A stretch of 64,000 bases of DNA from Trichobilharzia szidati. Taxonomy: Eukaryota > Platyhelminthes > Trematoda > Strigeidida > Schistosomatidae. Position numbers and translations under genes: made by a program. The stretch is taken from the NCBI GenBank assembly GCA_944472155.2, contig OX235272.1, positions 3,456,354 to 3,520,353 of the forward strand. Reading direction: 5' to 3'. The notes under the pieces were generated by a model. The model was not told where the DNA came from. It did not search any database and saw nothing but the letters and a program-made list of their open reading frames with translations. This document shows positions 1 through 12,400 of the stretch, piece by piece (within the stretch, counting starts at the first letter, position 1; each line of letters begins with the position of its first letter).

Positions 1-2333
1 GCAATTGAAGTTTAAACAAGGTAAATGTATGCATAGAATGGTAAAGGAGTTACGCAATAAAGATGAGAGATGCGTAGGATAATGAGTGACTAATAAATTA
101 GATAACAGTCCACTGATTTCAACTCAACACATTTAAGCGAACAATATTGTTTTCAATTAGATCTCATCAGGCTTAACTCTAATATATATAAGTTTACAAA
201 TAAAATTCAAATATAAACCTATCATGATGTTTTGTCTATAGGATAATACGATGGTGAATATAAATTGTGCAATTAGTCATGATAGTAGTAATGATAATAA
301 TAATTATAGTAATAATAGAAATGGTCTTATCAATAATAAGGATGAAAAAGTGAGGCAATCTGTGATAACATGAATAATGAAAAACCGCAGGATTAAACAA
401 ACAACTGTTCAGGTGGAAGTAGTCGATAAAGGCTAGTAAAAACAAATGAACCGATTAAGTAATGTTAGATTGTAAGGGAAGGAAATGAAACACGTTTATA
501 ATGAAGATGTGATAAGATTAAGGGATGATAAGAAAGGGGATGAAAATACAAACAAAGGGTGGTATAGAAGTTATTAGTTGGTTACGTCTTAATAGGCCAA
601 GGGAGGGATAAAGGCTGTACGAACTTTTTGAATACATAATTTAGGTTTAATAGTTCGAATGCCTATTGCCTCAGCTGTGTGTAGTAGACGAATACGAAGT
701 CTATTGGAAAGATTCGGAGGGATACGATGAATCACTTTGAGTGCTCTGGTGTTCTCGATTACATGACCACTATCAATTAAGTGTGACAAAATTGAGCTAC
801 GAACTGTTTTTGTCTGTCCTTTGCCAAACTACGATGGGAGATGCTCACTAACACGTTGGCTAAGCTGTCTAGTAGTACGCCCAATATAACTGTCACCGCA
901 GGTGCAGTTGAATTGATAAATACACATAGTTGTGGTAAAACTATCAAGCTTATCCTTCGTTTGCGTCGCAATCATTCGTCGGCTAGAGAATGACAAACAT
1001 AGGTGTGCTGCATAAAATGTTCTTCGTATACTCCTTGAAAGTCGCTGGAATAAAATCTCACTTGATAAGTCACCATTAAATTGTAACTTAATAAATAGAG
1101 GTTTCTTACGTGCAGTCAGAGTCTCCGGTTTTTTCTCCGATGTTTTCATATGTTTCTTTATAAAACTACTCGGATAGCCCATCTCCATCAAGGAATCGTG
1201 AATATATTCAAATTCCTTTTGTAAGAGGTCATCCGTACATATCTTTCTTGCTCTACTCGCAAGACATTTTACAACGTTCCTTTTATATTTAATGGGCACG
1301 TAACTAAGGAAGTGTGTGTATTGCCCTGTGAGAGTGCTTTTTCTACACACGCACATCTATGTGTATTTATCAGTTCAACTGCACCTGCGGTGACAGTTAT
1401 ACTGGGCGTACTACTAGACAGCTTAGCCAACGTGTTAGTGAACATCTCCCATCGTAGTTTGGCAAAGGACAGACAAAAACAGTTCGTAGCTCAATTTTGT
1501 CACACTTAATTGATAGTGGTCATGTAATCGAGAACACCAGAGCACTCAAAGTGATTCATCGTATCCCTCCGAATCTTTCCAATAGACTTCGTATTCGTCT
1601 ACTACACACAGCTGAGGCAATAGGCATTCGAACTATTAAACCTAAATTATGTATTCAAAAAGTTCGTACAGCCTTTATCCCTCCCTTGGCCTATTAAGAC
1701 GTAACCAACTAATAACTTCTATACCACCCTTTGTTTGTATTTTCATCCCCTTTCTTATCATCCCTTAATCTTATCACATCTTCATTATAAACGTGTTTCA
1801 TTTCCTTCCCTTACAATCTAACATTACTTAATCGGTTCATTTGTTTTTACTAGCCTTTATCGACTACTTCCACCTGAACAGTTGTTTGTTTAATCCTGCT
1901 GTTTTTCATTATTCATGTTATCACAGATTGCCTCACTTTTTCAAACCATAGAAACAAGAGACAAGCAAATTACACCATATCAAATGGGTGGAGTGTGAGG
2001 TTAAAGCCAAAGTGTACGTAATCGAATCAAAGAGAGAATAAAGACATCGAGTTACCAGGGCAAGGAAAGATTGACAACTGCTTGTTTCGTAACACATAAA
2101 TCAGGTTTCAAGCGTTTGATAGAAATCGCTTCGGCAAACTTGAGAAGAATCGAGCTCCTTTGTCTGTTGATATAGTGTAATTTTGCCTGTCTCCTGTTTC
2201 TATGACTTGAGTTGAACTCAGTACATTGTCACCCAATTTATTAGTTACTCATCATCTAACGCATCTCTCGTCTTTATTACGTAACTCTTTTACCATTTTA
2301 TGCATTCATTTATCTTGTTTAAGCTTGACCTAT
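1..2333 (-). mobile_element. Penelope-like element, family A, with inverted copy of its own 3' end
   Basis: The sense strand is minus. A GIY-YIG-domain reading frame runs from about 1356 down to 589, followed by 3' untranslated sequence to the window start. From about 1350 to 2333 the same 3' sequence reappears on the plus strand: 346-930 mirrors 1352-1940 nearly base for base, and 8-100 mirrors 2235-2327 at lower identity. The segment between these outer and inner arms differs on the two sides. No RT is present. The 3' half of a PLE is thus preceded by an inverted copy of its end. Confidence 0.8.
589..1356 (-). pseudogene. PLE GIY-YIG endonuclease domain (frameshifted)
   Basis: Two overlapping minus frames break near 780-830. 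The upper one contains FIKLQFNGDLSSEI, a Cys-rich core MCIYQFNCTCGDSYIGRTTR, and QRVSEHLPS. The lower one contains HLIDSGHVIENTRALKVIHR and RIRLLHTAEAIGIR. The DSYIGR stretch is the GIY-YIG motif of PLE endonucleases, and the CTCG knuckle is typical of the family. The reverse transcriptase half is missing. A shorter plus-strand mirror (1357-1697) is part of the inverted arm. Confidence 0.78.
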
Positions 2334-2727
2334 CTGTGCAAAAACTATACAGGCGTAATATTCTGAGCAGTGCTTACTAATTGTAATTATGTTGAAACGT
2401 TTCTGTACATGAACTTAATAATAATTTCTTTAGGCTGTAAGCAGTAGCTTATGATGAGAAGCTAACGAAATGAATGACGGTACCGTCATCTTATTCTGCA
2501 GAAACCACTGTTGTTCTTGCTTTATTGAAATTTATCAAGGTGAATAAATGTATGAAATATCCCTGTTTCCACAGATCATGTTGTTTTCATCAAAGATAAC
2601 ATAGAAGGATTTCCGAGTACTTGCTGCGAGTGTTCCGGCAGGATGGTAAAAACAATTTCAAGCTTGAAACACTAACGGAAGTTCAGATGATAGATTTTAT
2701 AGGAATTTGGATTGATTTCAGCGACGA

Positions 2728-3035
2728 TTACGCCAAAAAGTATCATTAGTTAGAGAATCATTGACAATCTGGGAGCAATAAACAGATGTTACCTTTTAAT
2801 TCATTTTCATCACTGCTCACTGATGACTCCACCAGGTATTGAACCCACGTCTTTCTGGTCATGAGGCTATGCCACTGAACATTTTGTCATTGGGACGGAA
2901 TCTAATAGTCACTTTGTGATATACCGCTATTGCTAATCATCACTTTTGACGAGCACCCACTCTGTGAATGGTTAATGAGTTCGCCTTATAACCAGAAGGT
3001 CCTGGATTTGATACCTACTAGGTTGACCCTTACAC
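2728..3035. mobile_element. Two decayed tRNA-headed SINE copies in inverted orientation
   Basis: The minus strand of 2728-2925 matches the hammerhead SINE of 6268-6580 in outline (GTTAGAGAATCATTG, CTGGGAG, then a B-box-like GGGTTCAATACC). The plus strand of 2950-3020 shows ATGGTTAATGAG, TATAACCAGAAGGTCCTGG and a degenerate B box. The hammerhead core cannot be traced in this copy. Confidence 0.5.
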
Positions 3036-3261
3036 AACTGAAAAATGTCCCCCAATTACAATGAAGGGTAGTTACTTTCAACTTTCATAGTTATCAAAAT
3101 GGTTTCATCGATATGAACAATGCAACACTACTCTCCCATGCAACGAGTGGAAGGCATTCAAGATCATCGGTGAATTCGCACTATGTGGTCATTATTCCTT
3201 ATGGTTGGTTAAGAGATTTATTTTACCGCTGTTGTTTTATTCTCTTACTTTTATTTTTTAG

Positions 3262-3432
3262 GATTTGTTAGATGATTTCTATTGTACATGTCCAGTTGGA
3301 TTTGAAGGTCGATATTGTGAAATAAATCGTGAATGCTCAAGTAAACCATGTAAAAATAAAGGAATATGTCATGAAATTCCCGGTGGATACCGATGTGAAT
3401 GTCCAAATGAATTTATGGGACAAAATTGTGAG
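3262..3432 (+). CDS. JAG: Jagged exon: end of one EGF repeat plus one full EGF (EGF7-8 equivalents)
   Basis: First exon visible in the window. The acceptor is the T-rich run ending in AG at 3260-3261 and the donor is GTTAGT after a complete codon (phase 0 at both ends). It encodes the last three cysteines of one EGF repeat ([15 protein letters not shown]) and then a complete six-cysteine EGF starting [14 protein letters not shown]. Reading continues in frame only 7 codons past the donor before a stop, which supports splicing here. EGF numbering is by counting back from the long-loop EGF10-like repeat. Confidence 0.85.
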
Positions 3433-6400
3433 GTTAGTACACAAATAATTTAGGCAAAGTTAAACTTTTAGCACCAGTTACAAACCAATCAGCAAACGGC
3501 CTTGAATAAACCAATCACGTGAAAGACAAGAATGCATAAGAACTGTATAAAAGTATTATAGAGGATAATTTTCTCTCATATATGATGAAGAAACTCCCGG
3601 TTAAGCGTACGAGTATCGATAGAAAGGCTACACCACATCCTATGCGTATATTCATCTAAAATGACGATAAATAACATCCTTCCGTGATCCATTATTGGCT
3701 TTAATCCGATTTTTCAACCCTCCACAAAAGCCTTCGATAGAACCATTAGAATGGTTGACTCTATGGTGACTATATCCAGGGGATTACAAGGATTTATATC
3801 CTTTCCAGTCATCTGTGTGTATTGTAGATCTTTGTTTCAGCAGTCGAGTGATAATGGGTACTAAAGTACTTGACCGTTTGTCTGCTGTTCTCGTAGCGAA
3901 TCCTTCCTATAGAGAGGTATCGTATAAACCAATCGCCCAAACATTATTTGCTCGTTTTCGACAAGAGTTGTATACTGGTGAGAGCTGGCTGCGAACGAGA
4001 CAAAATTATAGACAACAGTTTAAGTCAGTGTTGTGTGCTGAATCAGGGTCATGAGAAAAACAGTGACAAAGACTAACCTTGAGAAACTCACCAACCAACC
4101 AACCACAGCAAACCTAACGCGTGCAGCTACGATTCGCAGATATATGGCTTAACTTTCTGCGAAACGGTCAGAATTCATGAATGGTCACAAACATGCAATG
4201 TTAGAATCTACTTATCTTATCAAACTTCTCACCATGTCACATATATCCTGTCCAACAATAAGGAATCCAATTCATCAGTAGTACTTCCATACAAGGAAGG
4301 AACTTGGGAAACCTAACGCAGAATTCTTAATAAAGCAGGAATAAAAGTGGCTGGCATTCACACCACTCACAAACTCAATTAGAAACAAGTTTTGTCGGTT
4401 AAAGGATCAATCCTGTGAAGCCTTTATAACAAAACAATTTAGTATATCTAGTACCCTGTAGTGATTGTCAGGTCAAATATAAGGGCTAAAGTAGTAGAAC
4501 AGGGGCAGTCAGACTAGCTAAACATAAAAACCCAACAGCAAAATGTAGATTAGTTGACTCGAATAAGATCAGAAATTTAGAGAATAGTTCAGCTATAGCA
4601 CTACATGCAGTTGCACACAACCATACAATAGGATGAAATTTTTAATATGTGATGTAACGGGGTGGAGGGAGAGACTGATGTCAGAGGAAGCCTTACTTAT
4701 CTAATCAACTGTAAAACGTGTGTGATAGGAAGGATTCAACATCTGTCTCCTACGACAAATAGGAGAGAACAAAGGAAACCATAAAAACTCGAGTTTCTAA
4801 GTCGTGTGATTATAATTGATATGATTATGAACAATAGTAGATTGTGTTAGAAACTGTGTCATCCAATAAATAATACTGTTTCACTGTGTGATACATCTAA
4901 TAAACAAACTAATATGGTAGTGTCTTGTCCACCTAACTATCCTTTTAATTTTACATCCAATTCCAACATGTATACATTCTATTAACTATTCTACATATCA
5001 CATTGTGTTTCATCGTTTGATATTTAACTATTACCATAGTTACAAATATTTTGGCACATTTTACAACGTTATTATGAATCTCCAGATCTTTTGTTTAAAT
5101 TCCCTCACCGAATATCATTTCTTTCCATCAACATGCGTCATAAAATTCACCTAAAATCCTCTCCTACCCTTTTAGATTTCACTAAATGGTTGTAATCCAA
5201 ATCTTTGTCAAAATGGTGCATATTGTTACACCTTACCAAATGGTTTCTACTGTAAATGTCCAGAAAAATTCTACGGTCAATTCTGTGAACATCAACGACC
5301 ATATTGTGGACCAGATGGATGTGATGCATTAACAGATCCTTGTTTAAATATGCTACTTATGACTACTTCAATTTCATCTATACCATCATCAGAATTAGCG
5401 CCAGAGTCAGCTGTCACTATGACAACTACAACAAACAGTATATCATATTTGAATAATTCAAACAAAGATGATATACTAGTCAATACAGAGATTACTTATC
5501 CATATGGTATATGTGGTCCTCACGGTACTTGTGTAACAATTGAAAATGGTGATTATAGTTGTGTATGCAGTACAGGATTTCAAGGAAAATACTGTCATCA
5601 ACCAATTAATTATTGTGAAATTAATCCATGTATGCATGGAGCAACATGTGTGAATGGTTTAGAAAGTTATGAATGTATATGTGAAGAAGGTTTCAGTGGG
5701 ACACAGTGTGAAAAGCGTAAGTTACATGAGTGTTGATTATGTTTTTACAATTTTCAGATGATGTTAGTTATAAGGGGAAAACCAGAAAGTACTGAACACC
5801 CCTTGTTTGTCTCATCAACAGTAGTTCATACCGGTGACCACCATTTGGGATTAAAGCTAAAACATTCTGATTACAAAGGAACTACGTTGTCGTTCAGTTC
5901 GGTCATTGAGTCAGTCAGAATCCAATGTCCAATGAATGCTAAATCCGCTAATTTGACGATTTTTCTCACATTCGACTTGGTCGATATAACCAGTCATGAG
6001 TTCGAATTCGAAGTCCTGAAATTATTTATCACTGTCAATCATTAAAGAACAGTTGGATTAATTTTCAACTGTTAAGATGTAGGAATTCGGCCGATTTCAC
6101 TGAAGATTTCACAGATTACTGATGACATTGGATAGTTGAAGTGTAGATTTCTTCTAAGAAATCTGGAGCTATAATTCCAGTCGATTAACTAAACCACAGG
6201 TTCCAGTTACATGTAAGAGGCGAAACACACAAAATGTCAAATATCCAAATCGCAATGATCTTGGATTTGTTACAGGATTTCATCATGAGCTGACATTGGT
6301 TAGAGAACCATTGGAAAACCTGGGAGTACTGGACAGCTGTTTCGTCCTAGTTTGGGACTCTTCATCAGTACGCACCCACCCCACTGGGGTTCGAACCCAG

Positions 6401-9400
6401 GACCTTCCGGTTACAAGGCGAGCTAGCTCGTAGACCATTAAGCCACTGGGACCCGATCCAATGACCAGAGCATGAATTCGAACTTCTTGGAATTCACGAC
6501 ATAGTGCGACCGCTAGCCAATATTGTCGGCGATTATTTGTCCTCACACCCGACCTGCTGCACCCTACTGGTCATGACTTCCCACTAGGACCCCAGGTAAC
6601 TACCTAACTGAATAGGGCCAGTCGCCAGTGAGCATCTCATTGATATTCAAGTATTGGTTTGTAGGTATTTGGTTGATTGGTTACAGGATTTCATCATGAG
6701 CTGACATTGGTTTCAGGAGACTACGCCTATTACACAGAATACTTTCCACAATAACCAACATGGAACAACAGAAAACGACAGGGGAATACGATTGTTTATT
6801 CTTCCACTGATGATGAGACAGAAATCTAGGTTACTGATAGCACATCCTATAAATAAACATTAATAGAATGTACAATTAGAACTCTGAGCTTATTTCGCCA
6901 GTCTTCTGGCAACCAGTATACAACTAACTAACGATAGCCTTCCCGTCTCCCGCCAAATGGTGACCAGTTCGAATAAACAAACCAATCATTGACACAGGGT
7001 TTCTCCAAAGTACATCAATATATTATATAGAAAATAATGAATATAATATACAAACCTGAACTGGTGAGGTGTCTATCTCTGAATACTGTTAAATGTACCG
7101 TTACTGTGTGGGTGTCAATAAGGCGAAACAGCAAAGATGTGTCTAACACGATCCACGGTTGGATTAAACAACGTGAAAATATTCAGATAAAGAATAAAAG
7201 GATTAGAATAAACAATGGCGAACAGAGTTGAAATTCATGGGTCATTGGTTTGCTACTGACACCGATGGTTACATGTAACATGAAGGTCTAAGGTCTCATC
7301 GCTGCTATGGCAACAGTTATTTTGAAGAGATTTCCAAGTTAAGATTATATAGCTTTCTAGTGCTCTCTGGTTATCAAAGCTTCTTTAACAGATGCCAATT
7401 CATGACGACATCTGTCTTAAAATCAGTCCCACCTATACTTGAAAATATGCATTTTTATTGTAAAGCATTTAACAGGCTTTTATCAGCAGGCATAATATTG
7501 GCCAGCGAAATAAGTTTTAAGATTGCTGCATCTACCACAGGACTTCGGGATACTGTTGTTAAGAAGCCAAACAAAAGAAAAAGCTGAATACAGTTCAATG
7601 GAGGACATTATTATTATCATTACTATTTCCTTGAGTTATGAGTGGAGCATAAGTCAAAAGATGTCACTGCCTTTTCACACAGTCTGCAACATATTACTCT
7701 CAGACGCCTAACTCATCGAAGTTTTGCCTAGAGTGTGATGTCACTCGGCGGTCTCCTCAGAGTATATCCGATCTATCTACATTTCCTCTTGAATATATGT
7801 TGGAAGGTAAGCTCTTAGTTGGTTCTTGGCCAGAGTCCTATGTCGATTGCTTATGCTTTCTGATGCCTTAATTGATGAAACAATACCCTGGCATTGACTT
7901 GTTTGACGGTAGTTTTACTGCAGAGTCTAGAAGGGGACTCACCAACTGGATGACTATACTAAACATATCAACAAAAAACTGCTAAGATAAATGAATCATG
8001 TGAAGAAGTTACACGCCTTGTTAAAGAATAAATCTCCATGTTCCAGTATCCTTGAGATGGTGAGTGCTAAGTTAAAGTTTCAGTGTCAAATTGACAACTT
8101 ATTGGAATGCAGATACAGCGGACTGATGTATTCCAAAACGGAAGGAAGTGTACATCCTGAATCCCACATGTGTAGGAGAAAATAATTATGGATCAGACAC
8201 ACAATGAGTAGAAAGTCAAATGCTATTTTGTGCCAGGCCACCCTTCGAGTGGAAGCAGAACGAGAAACGACGATTGGGAGGTCCTAGGGTGACATGGAGG
8301 AGATCGTGCAATGGCGCAAATGGGAGATTATGGGCAATCGTGGACCCAGCTAAAGAGGATAGCGGATTACAATATAAAGCGGAAATGTGTTTTACCACAG
8401 TGAATTGATATAAAGTAGAATTAACTCACTACAGAGTCTAGCGAATTTATTGACTATGGAATTATATTAGCTGATGAATTTATTCTAATATTATTTAGCA
8501 ATCGACTTATGTCAACCGAATCCATGTCAAAATGGTGGATATTGTCAGCATACCTTACACCCAGGTGATTTCCAGTGTCGTTGTGCACCAGGTTGGTCTG
8601 GTCGTTGGTGTGAATTCCACTCAGATAATCCATGTTCAGTGTCTAAAATATGTTTTAACAATGGGAAATGTCATCAAGATCATTTGAGTCCTGGATTATT
8701 TCGATGTGAATGTGATCATCAATGGATGGGATCTGTTTGTCAATTACGTAAGTTATTCATATATTAATAATATTATCTTATTATAATAACTATTATAATT
8801 AAAAGTTCCACACATTCATCAACCTGAAACCAATCTGGAAATCCTCGTCACTCACCATCAACAACAAAATTCCGATTTTCAATACAAACGTCAAGTCAGT
8901 CAGTTCTTGTATACGGATCAGAAACTTGGCGGGTCACAAAGAATATTTCCAACAGCCTGTTGCACACCTTTATCAACAACTGTCTTCGTTCTATACTGAA
9001 GATCAGATGGCCGGAAAGAATCACCAACAAGAAGCTATGGGAACAAACAAAACAAGATCCAATCACCCATCAAATATGCAGGAGAAAGTGGAGATGGATT
9101 GGACACTCACTGGCTGAGGAGGCCGCTGGGGTACATCGCGCGTCAGGCCATAGCTCGAGTGGAACTCGAAAGGGAAGCGGCGAGTGGGACGTCAGTGCAA
9201 GGGTGACATGGAGGAGATCGTGTGAACAGGAGCTGAAACAGTATGGATTAACATGGATGCAAGTGAAAAGTACAGCTAAAGACAGAAGCAAGTGGAGGAG
9301 GGTAGTTGAAGCCCTATGTTCCACTAGGAACCCAAGGGAACAATAGTAATAATAATAATATTTATTATTATTCCCTTGCGTTCCGAGTGGAACATACGGC

Positions 9401-12400
9401 TGGCTTCAACAACACACATCCCCACTTCGTTCTGTTTTCTGCCATCCTCTTTATCTGGGTCCATAAGTGACCAAACTCTCTCATTTCTTCCTCACACAAT
9501 CCCCTCCATGTCACCCTCACTCTGACGACCCACTCATCGCTTCCCATTGGGATTCCACTCAAGTGATGGCGTGGCGTGTAGTGTCATTCGATGGTCTCCC
9601 CAATGTACGTCCGATCCACCTCCACTTCCTTCTACATATTTGTTGAGCGATCGGTTCTTGGCTGGTGTATTCTCAGAGTTTCTTGTTGCTTATTCTTTCT
9701 GGTCATTTGATCTTCAGTATGGAGCCAGCGAAGCCAGCTATTGCTGAAAGTCTGCAACAGACTGTTGGAAATGTTTTTTGTGACACACGCGCATTGCAAG
9801 TTTCTCACCCGTATAGAAGAACCGACCGACTTGACATTGGTTTTGAAAATGAAAATCTTGTTCTTTATGCGGTGGAGTGCGGAAGATTTTTCAAACTGGC
9901 TTCAGGTTGATGAAGGCGTGTCTTGCTTGCACTTCCAATTCCTGCAGTTGAAACGATGCTTCCTAGCCAGATAATTGAAGGAGGCAACCTCTGTTTATTC
10001 TCTCATGTTGATGATGATTGGTGCTAGTTGTTGTTGCTGTTGGTTGGTTGGTTGGTTATCTTCATCCCCTTCGTCTTCTACTGTGCTCACTTGCAGTCCT
10101 GTTTTCGCTGCCTCTTCAGACAATTCGTTGATTTTTGCCTGCAAGTCTTGGAGTTGCAGTTCCATGCTAGATAAATTTATTTTTAAATATCACACAGCAG
10201 CGATCATGCATTATTCACAATTGGATGACAAGGTTTCCAGCATGAAGTATTGCTACTCATAATCATATCAATTCAGTGACACGGTTTAACAATTTGCCTT
10301 ATACACAAATTTTCTCTCTCCCTCGTTGCATGTATTAGCGCTAGAATTACTACAGTTATCCATGTACAATATATGATCTAAGGAACCATAGCTGATTTAA
10401 TGAACCATTCGCGGTTTCACCGTTTTAAGATATGTACTCAGACATGCATGGCTTAATCTCTGAGACAAGCATATGACTACTGGCAGGATCGACCAGTTTA
10501 TTCACGCAGTGATACACCCATTGACTGGGTATTGGTTTTCAAGTGAACCAAACACACCCATCCCTGCCTCTTGCTAGACAAGAACGGCATGCAGGATCAT
10601 CCTGTGGCGCAACCACTCGAGTGCCCTCTTTCTCGGTGGACCATTCGCACCTTTAGTATATTAATGATAGGTGAGCATTGTTATGCCGATCGTTGATCGC
10701 GTCAATCAATTATGCACTGCATAGACAAGCCCAAAAGAACTCATCTCACATACAAGACCAGCCAAACGTATTATTATATGCAAAAGTAGCATGCATCGCA
10801 ACGCTATAGTGACAATAGGCCCCTATAAACGAAGCCTGCAGCCACCAAATTCAATGAAATTGTTATCCCTGCCAACCAATTTAGCATGCAAATAGCTTCT
10901 ATACGTCTACCAAGACTATAGAAAACCATACACAGTCATATAAGCGAGCAATGAGAACTGGTCAACTCATGCTCATATCGCATATATAGCTTATGCTGTG
11001 TTTACTATAGGATTTTTAGGGTTTTAAGCTTACAGCCTAGCAAGGGCGCTGTAGGGCCTAGACAAGCTCAGAACCCTGTGGTCATAGATACCAAAACGCG
11101 TTTCACGCATTCCTCTATCGAATGGAATGGTTTTTGAAATTTTCAATTTTTGACGTTCTGGACCCGAGTTAGGGGTAGTATCCACATTTATTAATAATAA
11201 TACCAATCCCTTTAGTCCGAACAATAATAATAATTATACAAAATGGAATTTTCAGCGTTTTTATACATATTGCCCCAATTTGGCTCCTTTTATAAATATG
11301 TACATACATAAAATTTGAGATAGTAATAATAATAATATTGATAATGAAATCACCCCTATAAACAGAATGTTTGTGAAAACATAATGAATTATGAATAGAT
11401 AATATCATAGATAATACATGTAATAATAATAGTATAAGTATAAAACTTGGGCACTGTGGTAGAGTATAACTCCATAATGGTTAAGATTTTATTTTGATAA
11501 ATCACACAGTTTTGTACAGTTATATTAACTGATGACGTTTCGAGCACAAACTATTGCTCATAATCATATCAACTTGATGTGATTATGAGCAATAGTTTGT
11601 GCTCGAAACGTCATCAGTTAATATAACTGTACAAAACTGTGTGATTTATCAAAATAAAATCTTAACCATTATGGAATAATAATAGTAGTAATAATTTTTG
11701 CTTATACTTTGCAGTTCACAATTACTGATTTGAAAAGTTTATAAGTTCTTTTCTGCCATCTGACTCTCTTCACACACAACCACCCGTGCTAAATATGGTG
11801 GTATGGTAGAATTTCTGTATTTAGTAGCTGTATGAGCATAAATTCTTATGAAGTTTCTTCTGGTTACACCCGCGAAGAGATACAAGGAGAAAGTTGAGAA
11901 TAAAGAGGATGTGCAGTGGTATCAGACAAGATAACTTTACGCAACTGCTTGCACGAATTGAAGTGCCTCTTGACAATAGTGTTAGTTAGCTGAGTCAAAC
12001 ACACACACATACACACACACCACTAACCCTACGTACAGTCTTCAGTGTCCTACGTCATATGACATAGTCTTGTTTGAAAAGTCGAGGGAAGAATAATGGT
12101 GAACAATAGAAGAGAATAGGTTAGGTATGTTGTAGGAATGACTCCAAGTTGCTACATGGAAGATCCATAGTGAAATGATAGCATATGCCGTGGATGAATT
12201 CATTGGAGTGACTAGAGATATCGGTACTTTGGGATCCATTGATATTTACTACTCCATTCTTTCTTGTGGTATCCGGAGCGCTCCTATCGGCTCTTGAAAA
12301 TTCAAACCGGGCAGTATAATTTTCGTTGCAGGCCGTACGCATATCCTCAGCAGGTCTCGAAGTTGAACAGCCTTCGGAAGTTGAACAATGTAGGTAAGGG

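Noticed and set aside
1312..1697. Separate plus-strand genes at the left end
   Set aside because: They are the mirror image of the PLE-A frames at 589-930 in the inverted arm.
5758..6045. 95-codon frame after a TTTTCAG, possible extra Jagged exon
   Set aside because: Joining in the required phase gives an early stop, and there is no EGF or other motif.
11030..11224. Minus frame with [12 protein letters not shown], faintly like a 2A-type peptide at a LINE start
   Set aside because: The key D-x-E-x-NPGP residues are not present and the region overlaps the probable rDNA spacer.
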